In this document: positions 35,005 to 44,694 of the stretch, piece after piece
Numbering within the stretch: the first letter of the stretch is position 1
Layout: each line of letters opens with the position of its first letter
NCBI GenBank assembly: GCA_946408825.1
Contig: CAMJTU010000001.1
Coordinates: forward strand, 62,001 to 126,000
Reading direction: 5' to 3'
Origin: an uncultured Planctomycetaceae bacterium
GTDB lineage: Bacteria > Planctomycetota > Planctomycetia > Pirellulales > Thermoguttaceae
DNA length: 64,000 nt
The notes under the pieces: generated by a model
Told to the model about the DNA's origin: nothing
Seen by the model: only the letters and a program-made list of their open reading frames with translations
The model's database searches: none
Translations under genes and position numbers: made by a program

Positions 35005-37179
35005 ATGAAACGAAATCGCGTCCTCAATTTGCGCCGTGTCGCGTCGTTCCTGCTCGTCGTGATCGTATTTGCCGCGATTACGTCTACGGGATGCGTTACG
35101 TTGCCGACGGCGATGCATTATAACGCGGCGGATTCGCGATTTGCGCTTGACAAACCGTCGGGGCCGTCGCTAAGCGTCAACGCGACGCAAATTCTTCACG
35201 AAAACGGACTTCAGGCGCCGAAAGACGTCGACGATCTTGATCGACTGCGGTCGCTCGTCGAGACGGACACGACGGCGGAACTTGTTTATCTCTACGCGGA
35301 GACGGCGTATCTGCAGGCGCGGCGTCTCGAGAAATCGCGACCGCGTCAGGCGCAGCGCCTTTATGCCGACGTCGTCTTGCACTCGTGGCATTATCTTTTC
35401 AATCCCGCGCTCTCCGAGGCGCACGATCGCGCGACGTGGAACGGTCAGCTTTCCGACGTCGTCCTCCTTTACAACGGCGCGGGCGAGCGATTCCTTCATC
35501 TCGCGCTCCTCGACGCGCTTAAAAAATCGGACGAAACCTTTCCGTTTCAGTTGAACGCAACGACGTCGGTCCAGACGGATTCCGAGGCCGTTCGCGTCAA
35601 ATACAGCGTCGAACCTGGAGGGTGGCGTTCTGACGAGTACGGCGATTTTTACGTCGCCGCGGACTGCGCCGTGGACTCGCTCCATCTTAACTGTCGTCAG
35701 TCAGGCTTCGGCGTTCCGCTGGTCGTCGAGCGTCGCGCCGGGGACTATTCGCCGCGTACCGAAGAAAAATATTACCCGCCGTCGATTTTCTTTCCTGCGA
35801 CCGCCGTTTTGCGCCCGAATCCCGCGCGTCCTGTCGGAACGCTCCCGGCTCTTGAGCCGACCGCGAGCGCGACGTTCGACGAGCCTGATTTTACGCTCGA
35901 CGTCTTTGATCCGCTGACGACGACCGATTTCGTCCAGAGCGGCTCCGCTTTTCCGCTGGAAACCGATCTGACGACGCCTCTCGCCTACTTCCTCTCGACG
36001 AACGGCAGACTTTATCGCCGCGCCGCATGGAAAGGACTCGTCCGCCCCGACGAACTTCAGCAGACGGAACGCGTCGCCGAAACGCAGGAAGAACGCCAGC
36101 TTCAAGGACTGTATCTTCTCGAACCATACGATCCGAATAAAATACCGATCGTCATGACTCACGGCCTCGGTTCGTCGCCGGTTACGTGGATGGAAATGTA
36201 CAACGCTCTCAGAAGCATTAAAGGTTTTCAGAGCGGCTACCAGTTCATGTTTTTCTTCTATCCGACGGGACAGCCTTTTTGGGCGTCCGCCGCGGTTTTT
36301 CGTCGGGAACTACGCGAATTTCGAGAGACGGTCGATCCAGGATATTCCAACGCGTCGCTCGACGCGATCGTTCTCATCGGACACAGTATGGGCGGACTCA
36401 TTTCGAGAATGCAAGTTCAGGAGAGCGGCGATAGAATATGGAACCTCGTGTCGTCGCAACCGATCGATTCTTTTGATTTCGATTCCGACGCGCGGCAGAA
36501 GATGCAGGATTGGTTTTTCTTCGAACCGAACCCGTCCGTCAGGCGCGTGATTACGATCGCGACCCCGTTCCGAGGCAGTAAATTTGCCAATTCGTTCACC
36601 AAATGGCTTGCCGACCGCGCGATTTCGGCTCCGCAGGCGGTTGTTTCCGTCTTTTCTTCAGCCGCGAGCGTCGCCTTCATGTCAAAGAAAGAGGAGAAGA
36701 ACGTCGACTTCGATTCGACCCTCTTGAAGATCTCGACAAGCGTCCAATCCCTTGATCCAGACTGCCCTATTTTTAAGGTTCTCGACGAACTCCCGATTCC
36801 AGACGACGTCGCGCTCGACAATATCGTCGGCGTCGAACCGTACATTAAGAACCGAACGATTCAGCCGATGTTGAGCGACGGAGTCGTCAATTTCAAAAGC
36901 GCGCACCGCGACGACGTCGAGTCCGAGACGGAAACGCCCGCGTTTCACACCGTCGTCCATACGCATTTCGACACGATTAATCAAGTCAAGAATCTGCTGT
37001 CGATTCACTTGACGCTCTATACGGGCAATACGGGCGACGGTTATGACGCGTCGAGGAATCGCGACCGTCGCGCGCCGCGTCCGTCGTTCTACGCGCCCGA
37101 CGAATCGTCGCAGGAAAACGCGTCGACCAAAAAGCCTAGCGCGTCAAGATTTTACTTGCCGCGCTCGCCGGTTCGTTAA
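35005..37179 (+). CDS. Lipoprotein with alpha/beta-hydrolase (lipase-like) domain
   Basis: 724 residues. Lipoprotein signal with lipobox STGC (Cys30) predicts membrane anchoring after export. A helical and beta-rich N-terminal half precedes the hydrolase domain, which begins IPIVMTHGLGSSPVTWMEMY (oxyanion HG) and has the nucleophile elbow GHSMGG with Ser461. Catalytic His may be in TVVHTHFDT near residue 650; an Asp in between was not fixed. Similar planctomycete proteins are annotated as alpha/beta hydrolases; lipid or polysaccharide ester substrates cannot be told apart. The tail is Arg/Pro-rich and disordered. Confidence 0.85.
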   Translation: MKRNRVLNLRRVASFLLVVIVFAAITSTGCVTLPTAMHYNAADSRFALDKPSGPSLSVNATQILHENGLQAPKDVDDLDRLRSLVETDTTAELVYLYAETAYLQARRLEKSRPRQAQRLYADVVLHSWHYLFNPALSEAHDRATWNGQLSDVVLLYNGAGERFLHLALLDALKKSDETFPFQLNATTSVQTDSEAVRVKYSVEPGGWRSDEYGDFYVAADCAVDSLHLNCRQSGFGVPLVVERRAGDYSPRTEEKYYPPSIFFPATAVLRPNPARPVGTLPALEPTASATFDEPDFTLDVFDPLTTTDFVQSGSAFPLETDLTTPLAYFLSTNGRLYRRAAWKGLVRPDELQQTERVAETQEERQLQGLYLLEPYDPNKIPIVMTHGLGSSPVTWMEMYNALRSIKGFQSGYQFMFFFYPTGQPFWASAAVFRRELREFRETVDPGYSNASLDAIVLIGHSMGGLISRMQVQESGDRIWNLVSSQPIDSFDFDSDARQKMQDWFFFEPNPSVRRVITIATPFRGSKFANSFTKWLADRAISAPQAVVSVFSSAASVAFMSKKEEKNVDFDSTLLKISTSVQSLDPDCPIFKVLDELPIPDDVALDNIVGVEPYIKNRTIQPMLSDGVVNFKSAHRDDVESETETPAFHTVVHTHFDTINQVKNLLSIHLTLYTGNTGDGYDASRNRDRRAPRPSFYAPDESSQENASTKKPSASRFYLPRSPVR

Positions 37180-37226
37180 AAACAGTTCGCGGGCGGACGG
37201 CGCCTCTACGGCGGCTCGGAACTCGG

Positions 37227-37232
37227 TATAAT
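37227..37232 (+). promoter_or_regulatory. Candidate -10 element for aroA
   Basis: Perfect TATAAT 39 bases before the aroA ATG; no good -35 is visible at the right distance. Confidence 0.35.
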
Positions 37233-37271
37233 ACTGGTCGTTACTTTTCACTTCTCGGAAAGGATAGAGAA

Positions 37272-38642
37272 ATGATCGACGCGTCTGCCTTTGCCGTCCC
37301 CGTTTCGCGATTGACCGCGACTGAAGGACGTCCTCCCGGGTCGAAGAGCATAACGAATCGCGCGCTGCTCGTCGCGGCGCTCGCGGAGGGAAAATCGACC
37401 CTCGTCGGCGCGCTTGACGCGGAAGATTCGCGAATCATGCTCGACGCGCTCAACGCGCTTGGCGTCGCCGCGACGCTCGACGCGAATACGCGCGTGGCGA
37501 CCGTTACGGGCGCGCGCGGCGCGTTTCCGAATCGCCGCGCCGACCTTTACGTCGGAAACAGCGGAACGACGGCGCGTTTTCTTACCGCCGCGCTCGCCTT
37601 CGCAAAAGACGGCGAATATCGAATCGACGGGAAGCCGCGCATGCGGGAGCGTCCGATCGGCGACCTGCTTAAAACGCTTCGTTCGCTCGGCGCGGACGTC
37701 GTCTCGGAAAATGGGAACGACTGCCCGCCGCTCAAGATTCAAGGGCGTCATATCGGCGCAATGCCGGGATTTCCCGAGCGCGCGACGATTGCGGCGGACG
37801 TTTCCAGTCAATTTCTTAGCGGTCTTCTTATGGCGGCGCCCCTCGCGGCCCGAGATTTTGAGATCGCGGTCGACGGGCCTCTCGCGTCGAAACCCTATGT
37901 GAAAATCACGCTGGCGACGATGCGCGCCTTTGGCGTCGCCGCGCGGGCGGACGCTGATTTTCGCGTCTTTTCCGGCTTTACGAACGGAGCGTACGTAGGT
38001 CGAGAATATCAGATAGAACCGGACGCGTCGGCGGCGAGTTATTTCTTCGCGCTGCCCGCAATTCTAGGCGGTTCCATGACGATTCGCGGACTTTCGCGTA
38101 ACGCGCTGCAGGGCGACGTCGAGTTTGCCGCGATTCTTGAGAAAATGGGCTGCGTCGCTATTTGGCGCGACGATTCTATAACGGTCGAACGGCCGCGCCT
38201 GGCGGACGGCGCCCTTGCGCCCCTGCATGGAATCGACGTCGACATGAACGCCTGCAGCGACCTCGTGCAGACGCTCTCCGTCGTCGCGCTCTTTGCGGAT
38301 TCTCCGACGACGATCCGCAACGTCGCTAATATTCGCGTGAAAGAGACGGATCGGCTCGCCGCCGTCGTTACGGAGCTGCGTAAATTTGGCGCGACGGTTC
38401 AGGAGAACGCCGACGGACTCGTCGTCGTCCCGCCGGCGCGTCTCCACGGCGCCACGATCGCGACCTACGACGACCATCGCATGGCGATGAGTTTCGCGCT
38501 TGCAGGACTCCGAACGCCCGGCGTCGTGATTGAAAACCCCGGTTGCGTCGCTAAAACATATCCTAACTTTTTTGAGGATATTGCAGAAGCGACGACGCCC
38601 GATCCTTCTTTCTGGAGAAACCGCGACGTCCCCCCACTTTGA
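37272..38642 (+). CDS. aroA: 3-phosphoshikimate 1-carboxyvinyltransferase (EPSP synthase)
   Basis: 456 residues. Joins shikimate-3-phosphate and PEP to make EPSP on the way to chorismate and aromatic amino acids. Family marks: PPGSKSITNRALLVAAL (substrate phosphate-binding Lys), LYVGNSGTTARFLTA (signature 1), PLASKPYVKITLATM, GREYQIEPDASAASYFFALP (catalytic Asp region), NIRVKETDRLAAVVTELRKF (signature 2) and YDDHRMAMSFALAGL. The ATG follows GGAAAGGATAGAGAA. C-terminal residues after NFFEDIAEA are a short extension. Neighbours are unrelated to aromatic synthesis. Confidence 0.96.
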   Translation: MIDASAFAVPVSRLTATEGRPPGSKSITNRALLVAALAEGKSTLVGALDAEDSRIMLDALNALGVAATLDANTRVATVTGARGAFPNRRADLYVGNSGTTARFLTAALAFAKDGEYRIDGKPRMRERPIGDLLKTLRSLGADVVSENGNDCPPLKIQGRHIGAMPGFPERATIAADVSSQFLSGLLMAAPLAARDFEIAVDGPLASKPYVKITLATMRAFGVAARADADFRVFSGFTNGAYVGREYQIEPDASAASYFFALPAILGGSMTIRGLSRNALQGDVEFAAILEKMGCVAIWRDDSITVERPRLADGALAPLHGIDVDMNACSDLVQTLSVVALFADSPTTIRNVANIRVKETDRLAAVVTELRKFGATVQENADGLVVVPPARLHGATIATYDDHRMAMSFALAGLRTPGVVIENPGCVAKTYPNFFEDIAEATTPDPSFWRNRDVPPL

Positions 38643-38666
38643 GAAGGGTGGAAATAGTGGTACAAT
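38639..38666 (+). promoter_or_regulatory. Candidate promoter of gpmA
   Basis: TTGAGA (38639-38644), 16-base spacer, TACAAT (38661-38666), overlapping the aroA stop region. It predicts an mRNA leader of about 210 bases. Confidence 0.5.
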
Positions 38667-38880
38667 GACAATTTGGGCAAGAGCCGTCGAAAATGGGCGA
38701 CGAGGTTGTTTCAATCCGTCGCCGACGTCGATTTCCCTTGACAAAGAGTTAAGCGCGGCGGGACGTTACGCCGTCTTGCGAGCGAGAGTCGTTTTCGACG
38801 TCGCTTTTTATACTGTTTATACGTCGTGTTAGCCACGCGGGACGACGGTCCCTGCGCTGCGGAAAGGAATATTTAACATC

Positions 38881-39630
38881 ATGATGAAACTGGTTTTGGT
38901 TAGACATGGCGAGAGCGAATGGAACAAGCTCAATCTGTTCACCGGCTGGACGGACGTCGATCTTTCCGAAAAGGGACATGAAGAAGCGAAGCAGGCGGGC
39001 GTCCTGCTGAAGAAGGAAGGCTACGATTTCGACGTCGCCTACACCTCCTATCTCAAGAGAGCGATCCATACCCTTAACCACGTTCTCGAGGAAATGGATC
39101 GCGAGTGGCTGCCCGTCATAAAGACGTGGAAACTCAACGAGCGCCATTACGGCGCCCTCCAAGGGCTCAACAAGGCGGAGACGGCCGCGAAATACGGCGA
39201 AGACCAGGTTAAAATCTGGCGCCGCTCCTACGACGTCAAGCCGCCCGCATTGGCGGACGACGACGAGCGCAACGCGAAACTTCAGCCGATGTATCGCGAC
39301 GTCGATCCCGCGCTGTTGCCGAACAACGAAAGCCTTGAGACGACCGTCGAACGCGCCGTTCCGTTCTTCAACGAAGTCGTTAAAGCGGACATGAAAGCCG
39401 GCAAACGCGTCATCATCGCCGCCCATGGCAACTCTTTGCGCGCTCTCGTGAAGTACTTTGACAACCTTACCCCGGACGAAATCATCGGCGTCAATATCCC
39501 GACCGGCGTTCCGCTCGTCTATGAGTTTGACGACGATTTCAACGTTATTCGTCATTACTACCTCGGCGACCAAGACGCGTTGAAGGCGAAGATGGAAGCC
39601 GTTGCGAATCAGGGTAAGAAAAAAGACTGA
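38881..39630 (+). CDS. gpmA: 2,3-bisphosphoglycerate-dependent phosphoglycerate mutase
   Basis: 249 residues, normal family length. Interconverts 3- and 2-phosphoglycerate in glycolysis using a phosphohistidine. [20 protein letters not shown] contains the catalytic His of the RHG motif; [27 protein letters not shown] and the second His in [18 protein letters not shown] complete the active site. ATG ATG offers two starts three bases apart; GGAAAGGAA is upstream. With enolase in the window, two consecutive lower-glycolysis steps are covered though the genes lie far apart. Confidence 0.97.
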   Translation: MMKLVLVRHGESEWNKLNLFTGWTDVDLSEKGHEEAKQAGVLLKKEGYDFDVAYTSYLKRAIHTLNHVLEEMDREWLPVIKTWKLNERHYGALQGLNKAETAAKYGEDQVKIWRRSYDVKPPALADDDERNAKLQPMYRDVDPALLPNNESLETTVERAVPFFNEVVKADMKAGKRVIIAAHGNSLRALVKYFDNLTPDEIIGVNIPTGVPLVYEFDDDFNVIRHYYLGDQDALKAKMEAVANQGKKKD

Positions 39631-39806
39631 CGATCGACGGTCTTTTGAACGATCTTAAACGCTGCGTCGTCCTTTGACGGGCGGCGCAGACGTTCGAACG
39701 CACGCGAGCGATTCGACGACGTTTCAGACGACGTAGTCGTCGACTCGCGCGTAGGGAATGCGTTTTCCGTTAACGAAGACTTCTGCGGCTATAGAGAAAT
39801 ACGTTA

Positions 39807-41846
39807 ATGACCGACAATAGACGAACTCAAGACGATTTTATGAAGAAAGCGTACCCGCTCCCTGGGGTTAAACATTGGCAGTTCGTCGCGTTTCTCATGA
39901 CGTCGTACGATATTTTCGCGATTCACGCCGCTTATTTCATCGCTCTTTGGGGAAGATTCGATTTCCTCTATTCCCAGATTCCCGCGCCTTACTTCTCCAT
40001 CTACACGCGCGTCATTACCGTATACGCTCTCTTCGCCGCCGTCGTTTTCTGGTTCTTCCGTCTATACAACAGCGTATGGCGCTTTGCGAGTTACAACGAG
40101 TTGACGAGGATTGTCGAGGCGTCCGTCTTAACGTCGGTCGTTCAAGCGCTCGTCGTGCCGACGATGTTTGGAAGGATGCCGCTGACCTACTACCTCTGGG
40201 GCGGGATGTTACAGTTGGTTCTCGTCACGGGCGTGAGGTTTTCCTATCGATTCTTCCTGCTGGCGTCTCGGTACCGGCGCCGGGGCGAAAAGACGGGCGA
40301 TAAAGTCATGCTCATTGGCGCGGGAGCCGCGGGCCAGACGCTTCTTCGGGAATTGACGCGCGAGACGAACGACGAGGTCGTCTGCTTCATCGACGACAAT
40401 CCGAATAAATGGAACCGCTATATCGACGGAACGCCCGTTGTCGGCGGTCGCGAAGAAATTCTGCCAAACGTCGCCAAATACAACGTCGACAAAATCTTCA
40501 TCGCGATCCCGCGACTGTCGGCGGAGAGTAAACGTGAAATTCTCACGATCTGCAACGAAACGAACTGCAGGATTAAACAACTTCCCGGACTCTTCCAGGT
40601 CGCGCTCGGTCAGGTTTCGCTCGGCGTGATGAAAGACGTTTCGGTCGAAGACCTTCTAGGGCGCGAACCGATTAAGGCCGACATGACGGGAGTTTTTAAC
40701 TTCATCAACGGCAAAACGATTCTCGTTACGGGCGGCGGCGGTTCGATCGGAAGCGAGCTTTGTCGCCAGATTGCGCAGCACGATCCCAAGACGCTGATTA
40801 TTCTTGATATCTACGAGAACAACGCGTACGATATCGAACTTGAGCTTCGTGAAAAATTCCCGCATTTGGATTTGCACGTCTTGATTGGCTCCGTGCGCGA
40901 CAGTCGCCGTCTTTTCGAAGTCTTCCGCAAGTATCGTCCTGAGGTCGTCTACCATGCCGCGGCTCACAAACATGTGCCGCTTATGGAAGTCAGCCCTTGC
41001 GAGGCGATTAAGAACAACGCGATCGGCACGTACAAAACCGCGTACGCGGCGATGATTCACGGCTGTAAACGTTTTGTGCTGATTTCGACGGATAAGGCGG
41101 TCAATCCGACGAACGTCATGGGCGCGAGCAAACGCCTTTGCGAAATGATTATTCAGAGCTTCGACTCGCGGATTAAGGCGGGTAAAGCGGCGGAAATCCC
41201 GCAACTTTTCACGCACTTTGCGGCGAAGGACGCAGAAGAGAATTTCCCGCCGGAAGCTTTGAGAACGACGTCGACGGAGTTTGTCGCGGTTCGGTTTGGA
41301 AACGTTCTCGGAAGCAACGGCTCCGTGATTCCGGTCTTCAAGAAACAAATTCTCAAGGGCGGTCCCGTTACGGTAACGCATCCCGATATCATTCGGTATT
41401 TCATGACGATTCCGGAGGCGGTCTCGCTCGTTATGCTCGCCGGAACATACGCGAAGGGCGGCGAAATCTTCGTTCTGGATATGGGCAGCCCGATGAAAGT
41501 CGACACGCTTGCGAGAAGCCTTATCAAACAGTCGGGGTTCAGGCCCGACGTCGAAATCAAAATCGAATACACCGGGTTGCGACCGGGCGAAAAGCTCTAC
41601 GAAGAAAAACTAATGGCGGAAGAAGGGTTGATGAAGACGGAGAACGAACTCATCCATATCGGGCGTCCGATTCCGATCGACGTCGATTCCTTCCTGTCAA
41701 ATTTGGGCAAGTTGATGAACGCGGCCTATACGAACACGCCGGGAATCCGCGATATTGTCGCCGAAATGGTTCCTACCTATAAGCCGGCGGACAAGGTCAA
41801 CGCTCGGGCGTTGAATTCCGGAGCCGCGCCGGAACAGGCGAAATAA
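39807..41846 (+). CDS. CapD/PglF/WbpM-type membrane nucleotide-sugar 4,6-dehydratase
   Basis: 679 residues. Family members convert UDP-GlcNAc to a 4-keto-6-deoxy sugar (or epimerise it) for surface glycans and protein glycosylation. Four N-terminal transmembrane helices (residues ~25-145, e.g. YALFAAVVFWFF, LQLVLVTGVRF) are followed by a Rossmann domain VMLIGAGAAGQTLLREL and the catalytic SDR domain with ILVTGGGGSIGSELCRQI, YHAAAHKHVPLMEVSP, the SxK region STDKAVNPTNVMGASK and the long GEIFVLDMGSPMKVDTLA segment. TM-containing members act at the inner membrane. No glycan genes adjoin it; ManC- and RmlD-like genes elsewhere in the window may supply the same pathway. Confidence 0.93.
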   Translation: MTDNRRTQDDFMKKAYPLPGVKHWQFVAFLMTSYDIFAIHAAYFIALWGRFDFLYSQIPAPYFSIYTRVITVYALFAAVVFWFFRLYNSVWRFASYNELTRIVEASVLTSVVQALVVPTMFGRMPLTYYLWGGMLQLVLVTGVRFSYRFFLLASRYRRRGEKTGDKVMLIGAGAAGQTLLRELTRETNDEVVCFIDDNPNKWNRYIDGTPVVGGREEILPNVAKYNVDKIFIAIPRLSAESKREILTICNETNCRIKQLPGLFQVALGQVSLGVMKDVSVEDLLGREPIKADMTGVFNFINGKTILVTGGGGSIGSELCRQIAQHDPKTLIILDIYENNAYDIELELREKFPHLDLHVLIGSVRDSRRLFEVFRKYRPEVVYHAAAHKHVPLMEVSPCEAIKNNAIGTYKTAYAAMIHGCKRFVLISTDKAVNPTNVMGASKRLCEMIIQSFDSRIKAGKAAEIPQLFTHFAAKDAEENFPPEALRTTSTEFVAVRFGNVLGSNGSVIPVFKKQILKGGPVTVTHPDIIRYFMTIPEAVSLVMLAGTYAKGGEIFVLDMGSPMKVDTLARSLIKQSGFRPDVEIKIEYTGLRPGEKLYEEKLMAEEGLMKTENELIHIGRPIPIDVDSFLSNLGKLMNAAYTNTPGIRDIVAEMVPTYKPADKVNARALNSGAAPEQAK

Positions 41847-41973
41847 TTTGGCGCTTGCCGAACGCGGAGTTCTACAGGTCGCCGCATGACGGCGGCGACG
41901 TTTGTTTCGCTCCTGTTGAAACATTCAAAGAACGCCGACGGCTTGGGGCGTCGCGATCGATCGGGGAGCGAAG

Positions 41974-42519
41974 ATGAGCTTGTCCCAAGAAACTGATTCG
42001 TCAAAAGAGGACGGCGCCGAAGAAGGCGGTCAGTTTCTTAGTAAGGCGTTCGCTATTGTCCTGATTTTTTTGGCGCTGGAATTTCTTCCTCTTATCAGTT
42101 GCGTCGTTTTGGCGTTTCCCACCCGAGTGATAGGGTCGATTCTCTCGGTAGAAATAGGCGTCGACATATTGCCCGCGCTTGGCTATCTTTTCGTCGCGTT
42201 AGGCGTCGCTCTCTTTATCTTGAACATCCGTCTCGCGTTACGTCGAAGAAGCTTGATTGGTTTCATTGGCGGCGCGTTAATCGCGGCGGGATTGACGGTC
42301 GGCGGAGATGGACTGGCAGCCGGCGAAGAAGTATGGACGCTTGGCGTCGCTTCGCCGAAGACGTCGCCGTTTCCCTTCGTTCTCCCGTCTGATCCTTTCT
42401 GGTACGTTCCTCTCGAAATCGAAACATACGACCTTATTTTCGGGATCGCGCTCTATTTTCGAGACCTTTGGCGCGCCCTTAAAAAACGTTTCCAAGCTTT
42501 CTTTCGGCGCTCCTCTTGA
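41974..42519 (+). CDS. Membrane protein of unknown function
   Basis: 181 residues with three hydrophobic helices: AFAIVLIFLALEFLPLISCV, ALGYLFVALGVALFILNIRL and LIGFIGGALIAAGLTVG, then a periplasmic or cytoplasmic tail with FPFVLPSDPFW and a basic end. No family recognised. GGGGAGCGAAG immediately before ATG is a good ribosome site. A terminator-like hairpin follows the stop. Confidence 0.7.
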   Translation: MSLSQETDSSKEDGAEEGGQFLSKAFAIVLIFLALEFLPLISCVVLAFPTRVIGSILSVEIGVDILPALGYLFVALGVALFILNIRLALRRRSLIGFIGGALIAAGLTVGGDGLAAGEEVWTLGVASPKTSPFPFVLPSDPFWYVPLEIETYDLIFGIALYFRDLWRALKKRFQAFFRRSS

Positions 42520-42540
42520 ACTTTCGGGACGCGTGATCCG

Positions 42541-42561
42541 ACGCCTTTTCGCGGCGTTTTT
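42541..42561 (+). terminator. Rho-independent terminator
   Basis: ACGCC, 7-base loop, GGCGT running into TTTTT, 22 bases after the stop of the membrane-protein gene. Confidence 0.6.
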
Positions 42562-42835
42562 CATTTGACAAGTTTCTGTTGCGACGAATATCTGTGTTTT
42601 GCGGTTTAGTTAAAGACGCGAGGGAAAGCAAAAGGGTGAAAAAAATCGAAATGTGTTCGTTTCAACGTCGAATCTTTTGATTGGTTTTTGCGTTTTCGGG
42701 GGTCCGAACTTCCAATCGGAAGTAGAATAGGGGCGTTGCGATTCGCCTTGAGGAGGATTGCGACGGAGTTAAGGAGATTTGGCGGCGCATGGCGTCGCGC
42801 GTTTTAAAATCATTTGTTGATCGAGAAGACGGAAC
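42562..42835. other. Intergenic region with palindrome before the protease gene
   Basis: No gene. The notable element is ACTTCC-AATC-GGAAGT at 42708-42723, abutting a -10-like TAGAAT. Confidence 0.5.
42708..42728 (+). promoter_or_regulatory. Palindrome overlapping a -10-like element
   Basis: Perfect inverted repeat ACTTCC/GGAAGT with a 4-base spacer, its last base shared with TAGAAT (42723-42728). Possible operator; no matching -35 was seen. Confidence 0.35.
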
Positions 42836-44560
42836 TTGAACTTCACCCCTTATCGGAATCGACAGTCTTATCTCGTTTGGCGTTTCCTCGAGGAACGTTT
42901 TGGAAGCGTCGCGCGTCGCGTCTGGTTGGCGTCGATTCTTTGTTGCGCGTTCTTTTTATCGTACGACGCCGCAGTCGTCGCGCAGACGTCTTCGTATGTT
43001 CCCGCGACGTCTGAAAAATCGCGGCAAACCTCTTCCGAGGACGAGAAACGCGAGTTCATGCGCAAGCAGCTCATGGTCGACGCGAACGGCGTTCAGACGC
43101 GCTTTCCTGCCGTCGCTAAAATCGTAGGGCGCGCCGAGTCTCAGATGGTCGACGACTCTTATGCGACGGTTCCGCTTTTCTACGGCACGGGCGAGTACGT
43201 CGCGCAGTATGGACCGTGGGGAATCGTCCTAACGAACTGGCACGTCGTGAGCGAGTCGAATAAATCGATCGAAGTTTGTTTTCCGAGTAAAACTTACCCG
43301 GGCCGCGTCGTTTTGCGCGACGAAAAATGGGACCTTGCCGCGCTTATTATTCCTAAACCCGAGAATATTATCCCGATTCCAATTTCTTTGAACGTGCCCT
43401 ATTTTCAAGATCGACTCTGGGCGGGCGGCTACGGTCCGACGGAGGGGCTGGACGATTTTGAACTTCACGAAGGTCGATTGACCAACTACGTTTCTCTCGA
43501 TCTTCCGCGTAACCTGAAAAAAGAAGGCGAAACGGTTCTTGAAGACGACGGCGCGTTGTATGAAACGGAAATGATCAACGTCGGCGTCCGTTCCGGCGAT
43601 TCCGGCGGTCCGATCTTTAACGAATTTGGCGAACTCGCCGGATGTCTTTGGGGGTCCGATAAGAAAAGTTCGATGGGGACGAACGGGCCTCGAATGTTGA
43701 TCTTCGTTATGGAGGCGATTCAGGAAGCCGCGATCTTGCATGCGCAGAAAACTCTCGACGCGGAGACGACTCAAGAGAATCCTGACGTCGTTCTCACCAT
43801 TGGTCAGGCGCCGAACGTTTGCGTAAAAGCGAACGTGAAACTCTCGTCGTACGCCGAAGAAGACGCGTTTGCGATCATTCGTCAACTGACGAAGGACGAT
43901 CTTGCGGGAAAGGCCCGTGATTTCTATAAAGATTTTGACGTCGCTGGGATTGAAACGCGACTCTATCCAACGTCGACGAGCTCGCTGTATGTTTCCGGCA
44001 ACGGAGTCGACACGCCCGAGTCTCTCAGAAAACTCGGACAGATGAAGATGCGGCACGTCCGCACGGTCGCCGCGGAATATTGGCGGCGCAATCCCGGCGG
44101 TCTTCCTCCGTCGCCGCCGATCTATTCGCCCGGTTATCTGGGATTGCAGACGATTTTCGACAGGGATCGACCTGAACTCGTCGCCGAAGATTCCTTTGAC
44201 GCGCTCGACGCCAGAGCGCTTCGCCTCGCCGAAAACGGACGACGACCGAAGATTCCCGGCGCGTCGCCGTTGGACGATTGGGATGGGACTAAACAGGGCG
44301 CGGAGTTTCAAAAGACCTCTGCTCATCGTCCTTACGCCGCGCAGGCGACGGACGTGTCCGAAGCGTCGTCGGCGCCAGGGGGCGCCGATTCCGATCCCGA
44401 CGCTATTACTGCGGCGACGGCGCCTCCCGTTCAAAGTCGCGACGATATCGTCAATATTACTCAGCTTCAGGCTTACGCGCTTTTTAGCGTCATTCTCATG
44501 TTGCTGTGCGCTTCGGCGATTCTTTTGCGTTCCGGCGATTCGCAGCGCAACGAGAGTTGA
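42836..44560 (+). CDS. Trypsin-like serine protease with membrane anchors
   Basis: 574 residues. Chymotrypsin-fold S1/Deg-type domain with the complete triad: His136 in VLTNWHVV, Asp166 in KWDLAALI and Ser256 in RSGDSGGPI. An N-terminal hydrophobic stretch (VWLASILCCAFFLSYDAAVV) is a signal peptide or anchor, and a C-terminal helix (YALFSVILMLLCASAILL) anchors the other end. The region between (~300-520) is disordered and Pro/Ser-rich with no PDZ domain seen, so it is not a standard DegP. The start is TTG 42836 because the signal segment lies upstream of any ATG. Substrate unknown; envelope quality control or regulation is plausible. Confidence 0.85.
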   Translation: MNFTPYRNRQSYLVWRFLEERFGSVARRVWLASILCCAFFLSYDAAVVAQTSSYVPATSEKSRQTSSEDEKREFMRKQLMVDANGVQTRFPAVAKIVGRAESQMVDDSYATVPLFYGTGEYVAQYGPWGIVLTNWHVVSESNKSIEVCFPSKTYPGRVVLRDEKWDLAALIIPKPENIIPIPISLNVPYFQDRLWAGGYGPTEGLDDFELHEGRLTNYVSLDLPRNLKKEGETVLEDDGALYETEMINVGVRSGDSGGPIFNEFGELAGCLWGSDKKSSMGTNGPRMLIFVMEAIQEAAILHAQKTLDAETTQENPDVVLTIGQAPNVCVKANVKLSSYAEEDAFAIIRQLTKDDLAGKARDFYKDFDVAGIETRLYPTSTSSLYVSGNGVDTPESLRKLGQMKMRHVRTVAAEYWRRNPGGLPPSPPIYSPGYLGLQTIFDRDRPELVAEDSFDALDARALRLAENGRRPKIPGASPLDDWDGTKQGAEFQKTSAHRPYAAQATDVSEASSAPGGADSDPDAITAATAPPVQSRDDIVNITQLQAYALFSVILMLLCASAILLRSGDSQRNES

Positions 44561-44578
44561 AAAAAAACGGAATCGCGC

Positions 44579-44607
44579 TTGCATAATTCGTTCTTTCTTC
44601 CTATACT
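44579..44607 (+). promoter_or_regulatory. Sigma70 promoter before flhA
   Basis: TTGCAT (44579-44584), 17-base spacer, TATACT (44602-44607), about 88 bases before the ATG. Confidence 0.6.
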
Positions 44608-44694
44608 CCCTACCGGCAACGTCTGAACTTTGCGTCTTGCGGCGAGGCGCAGGGAGTTCGGCGACGACAAGGGACGACAAGGACGTCGGGAAGA

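Noticed and set aside
39661..39688. Hairpin between gpmA and the CapD-like gene as terminator
   Set aside because: Stem with G-U pairs is present but no U-run and modest symmetry; not strong enough to list.
43229..44680. 483-residue minus-strand open frame over the protease gene
   Set aside because: Arg-rich antisense shadow; the opposite strand has an intact catalytic triad.
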